A DNA stretch of 8,079 nt from Thiobacillaceae bacterium (GTDB lineage Bacteria; Pseudomonadota; Gammaproteobacteria; Burkholderiales; Thiobacillaceae): contig JAHENE010000071.1 of NCBI GenBank assembly GCA_024643305.1, positions 1 through 8,079 of the forward strand, in the 5' to 3' direction. Of the stretch, positions 1 through 6,365 are shown piece by piece. The first letter of the stretch is position 1. The number at the start of each line of letters is the position of its first letter. A model generated the notes under the pieces. It saw only the letters and a list, made by a program, of their open reading frames with translations. It ran no database searches and was not told where the DNA came from. A program made the translations under genes and the position numbers.

Positions 1-47
1 ACCCCGGGACGGGCGCCTCCTGGCATATCTGACTGGGGTGCTTGCAT
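1..47 (-). CDS. pilZ: Probable PilZ-domain protein, N terminus only
   Basis: An ATG at 45-47 overlaps the holB TAA stop (TAATG) and opens a frame that stays open to the edge of the window: 15 codons plus two bases, MQAPQSDMPGGARPG. An AAGGAG purine run lies 10 nt upstream with an AGG closer in, so translation is plausible. In Pseudomonas aeruginosa and many Betaproteobacteria the gene after holB is pilZ, a small c-di-GMP-domain-family protein needed for type IV pilus assembly, whose N terminus often reads RPG shortly before the first strand. The identification is by context and a very short stretch of protein. An internal Met at codon 8 is another possible start but has no clear Shine-Dalgarno. 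Confidence 0.55.
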   Translation of the reverse strand, partial: MQAPQSDMPGGARPG

Positions 48-1039
48 TACTTGCCTGCTCCTTCAAAAATGTGGCTGTACTCGATCAGCCAGGTTTCCAT
101 CACCATCTGCCGGTTAAGCGGGTGATCAACCCAGCGTCCATTTTCCGACTCACGCCGGACAAAATCCAGCAAATTTTCCAGCTTGGCCCGCCTTGCCAGG
201 TTCTGCAAAGCAGTTTCGTAATCCGGGTTGAAGCCCACCTTGCCGCCAAGACGACAAGCCAGCAAGTCCAGCAACCATTTGTAGCTCACCTGGTGCCAGG
301 TTCGTGCAGGCACCCTTTTGTTCAGGGTTTCGGCCAGCGCGATGCTGTTAAGGTTTTGGGTTTCGCTCAACGCCCCAAGCAATTCCTGGCGGATTTCGAG
401 TTCGCCTGCTTCTTGCGATGCCATCGCTGCCAGCGGTGCCCCGCTTACCCATGCCAGGGCCCGTTCATCCAGACCGTTTTCCCTGAGCCATGCTTGCATG
501 GTAGACATGTCCGGCAACCCGATTTCCAGCTTGTGACAGCGGCTGAGTATGGTCGGCAGCAATTGCCGGAACTGGTGACTGACCAGAATGAACACTGTAT
601 TTATCGGCGGCTCTTCCAAGACCTTGAGCAAAGCATTGGCCGAAGCGGTATTAAGCGCCTCCGCCGGCTCGATCAGCACGACCCTGCGTCGGGCACGGTA
701 GGTGGAAAGCTGCACAAAATCGACTGCCTGACGCGCCTGTTCCACGCTGATTTCGGTAGCCAGCTTGACATCCCCATCCCGCGTTTCTTTTTCCTGCAGG
801 GTGAGGTGCATGTAATCCGGATGGGTGCCGGCCAAAAACCAGTGGCAGGCTTCGCATTTGCCGCAGGCTTCGCCATCGCTGCTGGAATGTTCGCACAACA
901 GGTTTTTCGACCAGGCTTGGGCCATCTCCACCTTCCCCACGCCGCGCGGACCAGCCAGCAACAATGCATGCGGAAGCCGCCCACGCAGGGTCATGAGGCG
1001 TGTCCAGGAGGATGAAAGCCAGGGGTAAGGCGCGGGCAT
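47..1039 (-). CDS. holB: DNA polymerase III delta-prime subunit (clamp loader)
   Basis: Stator subunit of the clamp loader that opens and loads the beta sliding clamp with delta and tau/gamma. It has 330 residues, against 334 in E. coli. The N-terminal AAA+ domain holds a P-loop-like GPRGVGK (30-36) followed by Val instead of Ser/Thr, so nucleotide binding is probably impaired, as in E. coli delta-prime. A four-cysteine zinc module (Cys49, 59, 62, 65) is almost superimposable on the E. coli spacing. LIEPAEALN (122-130) replaces a Walker B, ALLKVLEEPP (136-145) follows, and the SRC motif with the arginine finger is at 166-168. The C-terminal helical collar (about 210-330) is less conserved. 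The start is ATG overlapping the tmk stop by one base. The stop overlaps the next gene as TAATG. Confidence 0.95.
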   Translation of the reverse strand: MPAPYPWLSSSWTRLMTLRGRLPHALLLAGPRGVGKVEMAQAWSKNLLCEHSSSDGEACGKCEACHWFLAGTHPDYMHLTLQEKETRDGDVKLATEISVEQARQAVDFVQLSTYRARRRVVLIEPAEALNTASANALLKVLEEPPINTVFILVSHQFRQLLPTILSRCHKLEIGLPDMSTMQAWLRENGLDERALAWVSGAPLAAMASQEAGELEIRQELLGALSETQNLNSIALAETLNKRVPARTWHQVSYKWLLDLLACRLGGKVGFNPDYETALQNLARRAKLENLLDFVRRESENGRWVDHPLNRQMVMETWLIEYSHIFEGAGK

Positions 1040-1647
1040 CAGAGTGCTTCCATGATCTGATCCAGCTCCGCACGGATGCTTTCGATGCTGTGACTGGCGT
1101 CGACCACTCGTATGCGGCCGGGCTCACTTTTGGCGCGATGCAGGTAAGCTTCACGCACACGGTTAAAGAAGTCTGCCTGCTCCTTTTCGAAACGGTCAGC
1201 CGCCCTCGCCTGGGCGCGACGCGCTTCAGCAACTTCGGCCGAAACATCGAACAGCAGGGTCAGGTCAGGCTTGAATCCGGATAGCGTCCAGCTTTCCAGC
1301 GATTCAAGACGGGTGGCATCAATGCTGCGCCCACCGCACTGGTAGGCATAACTTGCATCGGCGAAGCGATCAGACAACACCCATGCGCCACGAGTCAGTG
1401 CTGGTTTGATAACTGCAGCCACATGCTCGGCACGGGCTGCATACATCAGCAAGAGTTCGGTATCCGGCTGCATGGGGTCGTTCAACAAGAGCGCACGAAG
1501 TTTCTCGCCCAAGGGTGTGCCTCCAGGCTCGCGCGTCACCACCAGCTCAACGCCGCGCGCCCGGATTTTGCCCGCAAGGTAATCAAGATGAGTGCTCTTG
1601 CCCGCCCCGTCCACCCCTTCAAGCGAGATGAATTTTCCTGGTTTCAT
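1039..1647 (-). CDS. tmk: Thymidylate kinase
   Basis: Cytoplasmic kinase that phosphorylates dTMP to dTDP with ATP, the step common to the de novo and salvage routes to dTTP. At 202 residues it is of typical length. The P-loop is GVDGAGKST (11-19). TREPGGTPLGEKLR (38-51) and the DRF motif (93-95, within SDRFADASYAYQ) form the dTMP site. The lid region around 143-154 (RRAQARAADRFE) carries the basic residues expected of the E. coli-like (type II) enzymes, which place the catalytic Arg in the lid instead of the P-loop. The ATG overlaps the mltG stop as ATGA, with a weak GAAGAAG upstream. The TGA stop shares one base with the holB start. Confidence 0.98.
   Translation of the reverse strand: MKPGKFISLEGVDGAGKSTHLDYLAGKIRARGVELVVTREPGGTPLGEKLRALLLNDPMQPDTELLLMYAARAEHVAAVIKPALTRGAWVLSDRFADASYAYQCGGRSIDATRLESLESWTLSGFKPDLTLLFDVSAEVAEARRAQARAADRFEKEQADFFNRVREAYLHRAKSEPGRIRVVDASHSIESIRAELDQIMEAL
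1047..1051 (-). promoter_or_regulatory. Ribosome binding site of holB, inside tmk
   Basis: GGAAG lies 7 nt upstream of the holB ATG, within the last codons of tmk. With the TGATG stop-start overlap it supports coupled translation of the two replication genes. Confidence 0.65.
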
Positions 1648-2648
1648 TTCTTCTTCAGCAATGATTTCTGGTACTGGTTAACCGCACGGTTGTGTTCATC
1701 CAGTGAATCTGAAAATACATGCGTGCCATCACCCTTGGCCACGAAATAAAGCGCTTTCGAATGATCCGGATTAAGCGCGGCGCGAATGGCATCTTCGCCA
1801 GGCATCGCGATTGGCGTAGGCGGCAGGCCTGAACGTGTATAGGTATTGTAAGGTGTATCACGGAGCAGATCGGCCTTGCGGAGGTTGCCGTCGAACTTGG
1901 CGCCTATTCCATAAATCACCGTAGGGTCGGTCTGCAGGCGCATCCTCTTGTTTAGGCGATTGATGAACACGGCAGCGATACGTGGCCTCTCCTCCGGCGC
2001 GCCTGTCTCCTTCTCGATTATGGAGGCCATGATCAACGCTTCATATGGTGTTTTATAAGGCAGGTCGGGAGCCCTGGTTTCCCATGCCAAGTACAGTTTC
2101 TCATGCTGCAAATTGTAGGCGCGGCGCAGCACTTCGATATCCTGCGAATCGGGATTGAAGAAATAGGTATTGGGGAAGAACAATCCTTCCGGGTGTTTCT
2201 CTTCAGCGCCAATGGCGGCCAACATCTCGGCATCCGTCATGTCAGTCAGACGGTGTTCCAGATGCTGATTGCGGGCGAGCTCCTGGCGCACCTCACGAAT
2301 GTTCCAGCCCTCGACAAAAAGAATGGCCGCTTTGGTGACGTCACCGCGCACAATCTTGCCAAGAAGCTGCAAGGGGGTAAGCGGCTCATCCAAGGTATAC
2401 CTACCGGCTTGAAGCCGCCCTGCGTACCCCATCACTCGTCCCAAAATGCGGAAACGAAGTTCATTCTCCAATACGCCATCAGTTTCCAACTGAAGGGCCA
2501 GGCCTTTAAGGCTGGTGCCCGGCTCAAGCGTTAGTTGATAGGGCGCGGCAGGCAAGGCAAGGGGCGTATAGGCAAACCAGGTCAGCCAGGCTGCCAAGCC
2601 TGCCAGGACCAGTACAGCCAATCTAATCAGCTTTTTAATTGTTCTCAT
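1644..2648 (-). CDS. mltG: Endolytic peptidoglycan transglycosylase MltG (YceG family)
   Basis: Inner-membrane lytic transglycosylase that cleaves nascent glycan strands and is thought to act as the terminator of peptidoglycan polymerisation. It has 334 residues. A short basic N terminus (Arg2, Lys5, Lys6, Arg9) precedes one membrane segment at about 8-27, so the catalytic part is periplasmic. A LysM-like region spans about 38-104. The YceG domain includes ASIIEKETG (208-216), with Glu212 matching the catalytic Glu of E. coli MltG, then LQTDPTVIYG (239-248) and YNTYTRSGLPPTPIAMPG (267-284). The ATG start sits inside the end of pabC (14-nt overlap) behind GAGAAG with an 8-nt spacer. It overlaps tmk by 4 nt. 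The position between pabC and tmk is the same as in E. coli, where the gene was formerly yceG. Confidence 0.97.
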   Translation of the reverse strand: MRTIKKLIRLAVLVLAGLAAWLTWFAYTPLALPAAPYQLTLEPGTSLKGLALQLETDGVLENELRFRILGRVMGYAGRLQAGRYTLDEPLTPLQLLGKIVRGDVTKAAILFVEGWNIREVRQELARNQHLEHRLTDMTDAEMLAAIGAEEKHPEGLFFPNTYFFNPDSQDIEVLRRAYNLQHEKLYLAWETRAPDLPYKTPYEALIMASIIEKETGAPEERPRIAAVFINRLNKRMRLQTDPTVIYGIGAKFDGNLRKADLLRDTPYNTYTRSGLPPTPIAMPGEDAIRAALNPDHSKALYFVAKGDGTHVFSDSLDEHNRAVNQYQKSLLKKK

Positions 2649-3447
2649 TGAGCCAGCTTCTCAGTTTCTCCGCCCAGCCAGCGTCGGGCCAGTAGCTTTC
2701 TTCCAGTTCAGCAACCCGCCAGACTTCAACAAGGCTATTGCACAACAATATCTCATCCGCAGCCAACAGGCGTTCGCGAGTAATCTTATCCACATGTACA
2801 GTCTGTCCACGCTGTTTTGCCATACGCATGATTCGCCCGCGAGTGACGCCAGCCACACCGCTACGAGAAATATCCGGCGTAAACAACTTGTTCTTCTCGA
2901 CAATGAAAAGATTAGTCATGGTACCGCAGATAACGAAGCCGGCCTCGTCCATGAGCAGGCCTTCGGCAATGTCCGGGTCCGTCCATTCGGAACGGGAAAG
3001 AATATTTTCTAGGCGGTTGAGGTGCTTGATGCCGGCAAGTTTTGGTTGGGACGCAAGCCGCAGATCACACCAGCGTACCCGCACATCCTGGTTCTCGTGC
3101 CTTGAAGCCGGAAACCCCATCACTACACGGGTAGTCTCGGCCCCCGCTTGAATCGTATAGCCGCGCTGACCGGCACCGCGGCTGACAATAATTTTGATCA
3201 CGCCTACGGCGGGCTCAGCCGCAAGTTGGTTTACCTCGCTTACCAGCACTTGTTCTTCAGGGCATGGAATCGCCAGTGCAGCGCAATCCTCGGCAAGCTT
3301 GCGAAAATGGTCTGCCCACCAGCGAACCCGGCCTGAGTCGATCTTCAGGGTGCGGAACACGCCATCGCCGTAATGCAGCCCGCGGTCCATCACATTAATG
3401 TTTGAGGACCGCTCGCCATTGATGAGGACCAACGCCTCACTCTTCAC
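2635..3447 (-). CDS. pabC: Aminodeoxychorismate lyase (PabC), GTG start
   Basis: PLP enzyme of fold type IV that removes pyruvate from 4-amino-4-deoxychorismate to give p-aminobenzoate. At 270 residues it is of normal length. DRGLHYGDGVFRT (21-33) is the N-terminal signature. The Schiff-base lysine is Lys141 in GIKHLNRLENILSR (139-152), diagnostic of the lyase and very close to the E. coli motif. GTMTNLF (175-181) and the SGVAGVTRGR segment (196-205) contribute to phosphate binding. The residue 33 positions after the lysine, Glu in E. coli PabC (in TECCAANLF) and thought to contact the PLP ring nitrogen, is Cys174 here. The start is GTG, overlapping the pabB stop as GTGA, behind a very strong Shine-Dalgarno. 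Its end overlaps mltG by 14 nt. A D-amino acid or branched-chain aminotransferase is less likely given the KHLNRLE motif and pabB next door. Confidence 0.95.
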   Translation of the reverse strand: MKSEALVLINGERSSNINVMDRGLHYGDGVFRTLKIDSGRVRWWADHFRKLAEDCAALAIPCPEEQVLVSEVNQLAAEPAVGVIKIIVSRGAGQRGYTIQAGAETTRVVMGFPASRHENQDVRVRWCDLRLASQPKLAGIKHLNRLENILSRSEWTDPDIAEGLLMDEAGFVICGTMTNLFIVEKNKLFTPDISRSGVAGVTRGRIMRMAKQRGQTVHVDKITRERLLAADEILLCNSLVEVWRVAELEESYWPDAGWAEKLRSWLNENN

Positions 3448-4760
3448 CCAACTACCTCCTTTGCCAGGGCCTTCAGAAGCCCCTTGGCTTTGGCACGTGT
3501 TTCGGCCAGTTCACGCGCTGGCTCGGAATCGGCAACGATACCGGCACCGGTTCGAAACCACACCTTATTGTCATTCACCAGAAAACTGCGAATCAGAATG
3601 TTGAGGTCAAGCGTGCCGTCCAGATTCACATAGCCCAGGCTGCCCGTGTATGCGCGGCGAGGCGCGCCTTCCAGTTCCCGAATAATCTGCATGGTGCGCA
3701 CCTTTGGACACCCTGTAATAGTGCCCCCGGGAAACACGGCACGAATGAGATCAAACAGGCTGACATCCGGTTTCACGCGGCCCGTCACGCTGGATTCCAG
3801 ATGGTGGACATGTGCATAGCTTGCCAATTCCATCAATGTCTCTACCCGCACGCTGCCTGGCTCGCAAATACGTCCAAGGTCGTTGCGCTCAAGATCAACC
3901 AGCATGATGTGTTCAGCGCGCTCCTTCGGGTGTGCGGACAAGCGGTCCTTCAGGGCAGTGTCCTCATCCACCGTGGCGCCACGCGGATGTGTGCCCGCAA
4001 TGGGCCGGGTGAGAAGTCGACCTCCCTGTTCCAGCCTGACAAGCCGTTCTGGCGAAGAGCTGACAATGGACCAGCCACCCATATCCAACGCAGCGGAAAA
4101 AGGCGCCGGATTACTAAAGCCAAGGCGTTGAAAGAGGCAGGATGACGATACCGGGGCAGAAAAATCTGCCTGCCAGCCCCGCGAAAGATTGACCTGAAAT
4201 ACATCGCCTTCGCGTATGTAGGACTTGATGTTCGACACGCCTTCAAGAAACAACTCGGCCGGATCTTCAGCAAGCTGCATGTCAGGCAAATTCGTTTCCG
4301 GCAGTTTTTGCGTAGCGTGCAAATCGGCCTGCATCCGTTCAATGAGATTTTCCTGGCCGTCCTCCGCCATCAACCATGTCTGCTGGCTTTGACGGTCGAT
4401 CAGGATAGCGGCAGGAACGCGCTGTGCCCAAGCAAGCGGAAAATCGTCAGTATCTTGAACCATGCCTGCCGAAGGCTCCAGCAATCCCCCTAGTTCATAG
4501 CTCAGCGCAAGCAGCCAGCCGCCACGAAAAGGCAAGGATGCGGATGCGAGGCTCAATGCAGGTTGCGGCAGGCTTTTGAAAAAACCAACCACCTCGTCTG
4601 GAGGGGACTGCCTGGTTAGCGTTTTGGTCGTTTGCGGAAATGCGAAGAGGATGTCCCAGCCAGTGTCGCCACCCGTTCTGAACAATGCCGGGTAGCGGCC
4701 CGGCCAAGCAGCCTTTAACGCCAGGAGTTCGGGCGTATCAGGCCAAGCCAGTATTTCCAC
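3444..4760 (-). CDS. pabB: Aminodeoxychorismate synthase component I (PabB), GTG start
   Basis: Chorismate-utilising enzyme that, with ammonia from a PabA/TrpG-type glutaminase, makes 4-amino-4-deoxychorismate, the precursor of p-aminobenzoate in folate synthesis. It has 438 residues. The N-terminal domain carries FRGGWLLALSYELG (78-91), as in PabB. The chorismate-binding domain (about 175-435) has FQVNLSRG (188-195), SSSPERL (234-240), LVDLERNDLGR (287-297), HHLESSVTG (319-327), FPGGTITGCPKVR (343-355) and GAGIVADSE (405-413). The motif PIKGT of E. coli PabB, whose Lys is a proposed active-site nucleophile, reads PIAGT (253-257), as in anthranilate synthase TrpE. Because pabC follows immediately with a 4-nt overlap, PabB is the better call, but a TrpE-like activity cannot be excluded. 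No glutaminase domain is fused. The GTG start lies 9 nt after the fabF stop with no clear Shine-Dalgarno, suggesting coupling to fabF. Confidence 0.9.
   Translation of the reverse strand: MEILAWPDTPELLALKAAWPGRYPALFRTGGDTGWDILFAFPQTTKTLTRQSPPDEVVGFFKSLPQPALSLASASLPFRGGWLLALSYELGGLLEPSAGMVQDTDDFPLAWAQRVPAAILIDRQSQQTWLMAEDGQENLIERMQADLHATQKLPETNLPDMQLAEDPAELFLEGVSNIKSYIREGDVFQVNLSRGWQADFSAPVSSSCLFQRLGFSNPAPFSAALDMGGWSIVSSSPERLVRLEQGGRLLTRPIAGTHPRGATVDEDTALKDRLSAHPKERAEHIMLVDLERNDLGRICEPGSVRVETLMELASYAHVHHLESSVTGRVKPDVSLFDLIRAVFPGGTITGCPKVRTMQIIRELEGAPRRAYTGSLGYVNLDGTLDLNILIRSFLVNDNKVWFRTGAGIVADSEPARELAETRAKAKGLLKALAKEVVG
3454..3462 (-). promoter_or_regulatory. Near-perfect ribosome binding site of pabC
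   Basis: The minus strand shows AAAGGAGGT inside the end of pabB, 6 nt before the pabC GTG. It is almost fully complementary to the 16S rRNA 3' end and settles the non-ATG start. It is the strongest Shine-Dalgarno in the window. Confidence 0.9.
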
Positions 4761-4769
4761 GGACGGTGA

Positions 4770-6002
4770 TCAGGCTCGCTTGAAAACCAGCGAGCCGTTG
4801 GTGCCGCCAAAGCCAAAATTATTCTTGAGCGCCGCGTCGATCTTCATTTCCCGCGCCGCATTGGCACAGTAGTCAAGATCGCATTCTGGGTCCTGCTCGA
4901 AGATGTTAATGGTGGGCGGCGATATCTGATGATGCAAAGCCAGCACGGTGAATACGGACTCCACCCCGCCCGCCCCGCCAAGCAGGTGCCCGGTCATGGA
5001 CTTGGTGGAATTGACCACCAGCCTGGAAGCCGCATCGCCCATGGCTGCCTTGATGGCATCGGTTTCGTTCTTGTCACCCAAGGGCGTCGAGGTGCCGTGG
5101 GCATTGATGTACTGGATGCCGTCTGGATTGAGGCCTGCATCATTAAGAGCATTGACCATGGAACGCTTGGGGCCGTCCATATTCGGCGCAGTCATGTGAT
5201 AAGCGTCGCCGCTCATGCCGAAACCAGACAGCTCAGCGTATATCCTTGCGCCGCGCTTTTTGGCGTGCTCATATTCTTCCAACACCATCACGCCTGCACC
5301 CTCGCCCAGTACAAAACCGTCACGGTCTTTGTCCCAGGGGCGACTGGCGGTTGCCGGGTCGTCGTTGCGGGTGGACAATGCGCGCGCTGCTGCAAATCCC
5401 CCTACGCCCAGCTCGGACACCGCATCTTCCGCACCGCCGGCAACCATCACATCGGCATCGCCGTGCTCGATCAGGCGGGCGGATAGACCGATTGCATGCA
5501 AACCAGTGGTGCAAGCCGTCACCACTGCCAGATTCGGCCCCTTCATTCCGTACATGATGGACAGGTTGCCCGAAATCATGTTGATGATGGAGCCGGGAAT
5601 AAAGAAGGGGGAAATCTTGCGTGGCCCGGACTGGCGCAGTATGTCGTGGGTTTCCTCGATCAGCGGCAGACCGCCAATGCCGGAACCGATGTTGATGCCA
5701 ATGCGCTCAGCATTGGCCTCGGTGACCTCTAATCCAGAATCCTTGATGGCCTGAATACCTGCAGCCATGCCGTACTGGATGAAAATATCCATGCGGCGGG
5801 CTTCTTTGGGATTGAGGTATTGACCAACGTCAAAATTCTTCACCTCGCCCGCAATGTGGGAAGCAAATGGCGTGGGATCAAAGCGGGTGATCCTGGCAAT
5901 ACCGGAACGGCCCGCGAGGAGTGTTTCCCACGCATCCTGAATGGTGTTGCCGACCGGGGATACAATCCCCAGGCCGGTTACTACTACACGGCGCTTCGAC
6001 AA
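4770..6002 (-). CDS. fabF: 3-oxoacyl-ACP synthase II (FabF), TTG start
   Basis: Condensing enzyme that extends acyl-ACP by two carbons from malonyl-ACP. The II-type enzyme elongates palmitoleoyl- to cis-vaccenoyl-ACP and contributes to temperature control of membrane fluidity in E. coli. At 410 residues it is full length. The nucleophile is Cys164 in TACTTG, with His302 in NAHGTST, Lys334 and His339 in [11 protein letters not shown], and the Gly-Phe-Gly-Gly gate at 397-400. The start must be TTG at 6002: the product then begins [10 protein letters not shown] (Met in vivo), exactly matching the family N terminus, and no ATG or GTG lies between it and the in-frame acpP stop 33 nt upstream. The Shine-Dalgarno is weak (AGAGA, about 9 nt upstream), suggesting modest translation. 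It is followed after 9 nt by pabB. Confidence 0.98.
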   Translation of the reverse strand: MSKRRVVVTGLGIVSPVGNTIQDAWETLLAGRSGIARITRFDPTPFASHIAGEVKNFDVGQYLNPKEARRMDIFIQYGMAAGIQAIKDSGLEVTEANAERIGINIGSGIGGLPLIEETHDILRQSGPRKISPFFIPGSIINMISGNLSIMYGMKGPNLAVVTACTTGLHAIGLSARLIEHGDADVMVAGGAEDAVSELGVGGFAAARALSTRNDDPATASRPWDKDRDGFVLGEGAGVMVLEEYEHAKKRGARIYAELSGFGMSGDAYHMTAPNMDGPKRSMVNALNDAGLNPDGIQYINAHGTSTPLGDKNETDAIKAAMGDAASRLVVNSTKSMTGHLLGGAGGVESVFTVLALHHQISPPTINIFEQDPECDLDYCANAAREMKIDAALKNNFGFGGTNGSLVFKRA

Positions 6003-6035
6003 GGTTTTTGTCTCTGAAAAGCTAAATAACAGGCA

Positions 6036-6269
6036 TCAACCCTTGTGGGAGCTGACGTAGTCGATGGCTTGCTGAACGTTTGTGATCTTTTCGGCTTCTT
6101 CGTCCGGAATTTCGCACTCGAATTCCTCTTCCAGTGCCATGACCAGTTCCACGGTGTCCAGTGAATCGGCGCCCAGGTCGTCCACGAAGGAGGATTCGTT
6201 CTTTACATCCGCTTCATTGGCGCCCAGTTGTTCTGCCACGATTTTCTTGACGCGTGCTTCGATATCCAT
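6036..6269 (-). CDS. acpP: Acyl carrier protein (ACP)
   Basis: Small acidic four-helix carrier protein that holds growing acyl chains on a 4'-phosphopantetheine arm and shuttles them between the Fab enzymes; it also donates acyl groups to phospholipid and lipid A synthesis. At 77 residues it is the usual length. The prosthetic-group site is Ser36 in [18 protein letters not shown] (residues 33-50), which also forms the acidic recognition helix II. The C-terminal helix contains the conserved IPDEEAEKI (54-62). The start is ATG with a good Shine-Dalgarno. It is separated from fabG by 96 nt containing a candidate promoter and a hairpin, and from fabF by 33 nt, which fits production in excess of the neighbouring enzymes. 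Confidence 0.99.
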   Translation of the reverse strand: MDIEARVKKIVAEQLGANEADVKNESSFVDDLGADSLDTVELVMALEEEFECEIPDEEAEKITNVQQAIDYVSSHKG

Positions 6270-6274
6270 GTTTT

Positions 6275-6280
6275 TCCTCT
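6275..6280 (-). promoter_or_regulatory. Ribosome binding site of acpP
   Basis: AGAGGA lies 5 nt upstream of the acpP ATG in an A-rich, probably unstructured stretch (AAAGAGGAAAAAC). This suits the high translation expected for ACP. Confidence 0.8.
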
Positions 6281-6293
6281 TTGGTTGATACAG

Positions 6294-6312
6294 GCTTTAG
6301 CTTGGCTAAAGC
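6294..6312 (-). other. Perfect 8-bp stem-loop in the acpP leader
   Basis: The minus strand reads GCTTTAGC-CAA-GCTAAAGC, an uninterrupted 8-bp inverted repeat with a 3-nt loop. It ends 24 nt before the acpP ATG and leaves the Shine-Dalgarno unpaired. It is not followed by a T-run on the minus strand, so it is not a typical intrinsic terminator. It begins about where the candidate acpP promoter would start RNA, so it could form a 5'-terminal stabilising hairpin or an RNase processing point on read-through RNA. The function is inferred. Confidence 0.6.
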
Positions 6313-6318
6313 GGTGAG

Positions 6319-6349
6319 ATTTTACCAAACTTGGCCCAAAAGGGATCAA
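6319..6349 (-). promoter_or_regulatory. Candidate sigma-70-type promoter for acpP
   Basis: In the fabG-acpP spacer, the minus strand shows TTGATC (6344-6349) as a possible -35 and TAAAAT (6319-6324) as a possible -10. The spacer is 19 bp, longer than the optimal 17, so this is a moderate match. Transcription would start about 6312-6315. E. coli acpP is known to have its own promoter in the same gap, which supports the idea that ACP, needed in large excess over the enzymes, is transcribed separately here too. The interpretation is inference from sequence resemblance; no experimental start is known. Confidence 0.5.
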
Positions 6350-6365
6350 GTCTGGTTAAACCTTT

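Noticed and set aside
38..1015. Long plus-strand open frame (325 codons) opposite holB
   Set aside because: It is antisense to a clearly identified gene, its translation has no recognisable motif and is rich in Gln/His/Pro/Arg as expected of a shadow frame, and no Shine-Dalgarno or promoter was seen.
3444..4760. pabB considered as anthranilate synthase TrpE because of PIAGT
   Set aside because: The N-terminal domain motif (FRGGW...SYELG) and the direct overlap with pabC favour PabB, so the oddity is kept as a finding and not as the main call.
4761..4772. fabF and pabB are in the same frame, separated only by the TGA stop and three codons, hinting at a FabF-PabB read-through fusion
   Set aside because: A shared frame occurs by chance one time in three, there is no sign of a recoding element, and both proteins have complete, family-typical ends.
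6294..6312. Hairpin considered as an intrinsic terminator of the fabHDG transcript
   Set aside because: The stem is not GC-rich and no T-run follows it on the minus strand. It sits just before the acpP ribosome binding site, so a leader or processing role is more plausible.
6325..6342. Short inverted repeats (TTGGGCCAA and CCAAGTTTGG, minus strand) between the candidate -35 and -10, considered as an operator
   Set aside because: The arms are only 4 bp and overlap each other; I know of no fatty acid regulator with this site. Too weak to call without conservation data.
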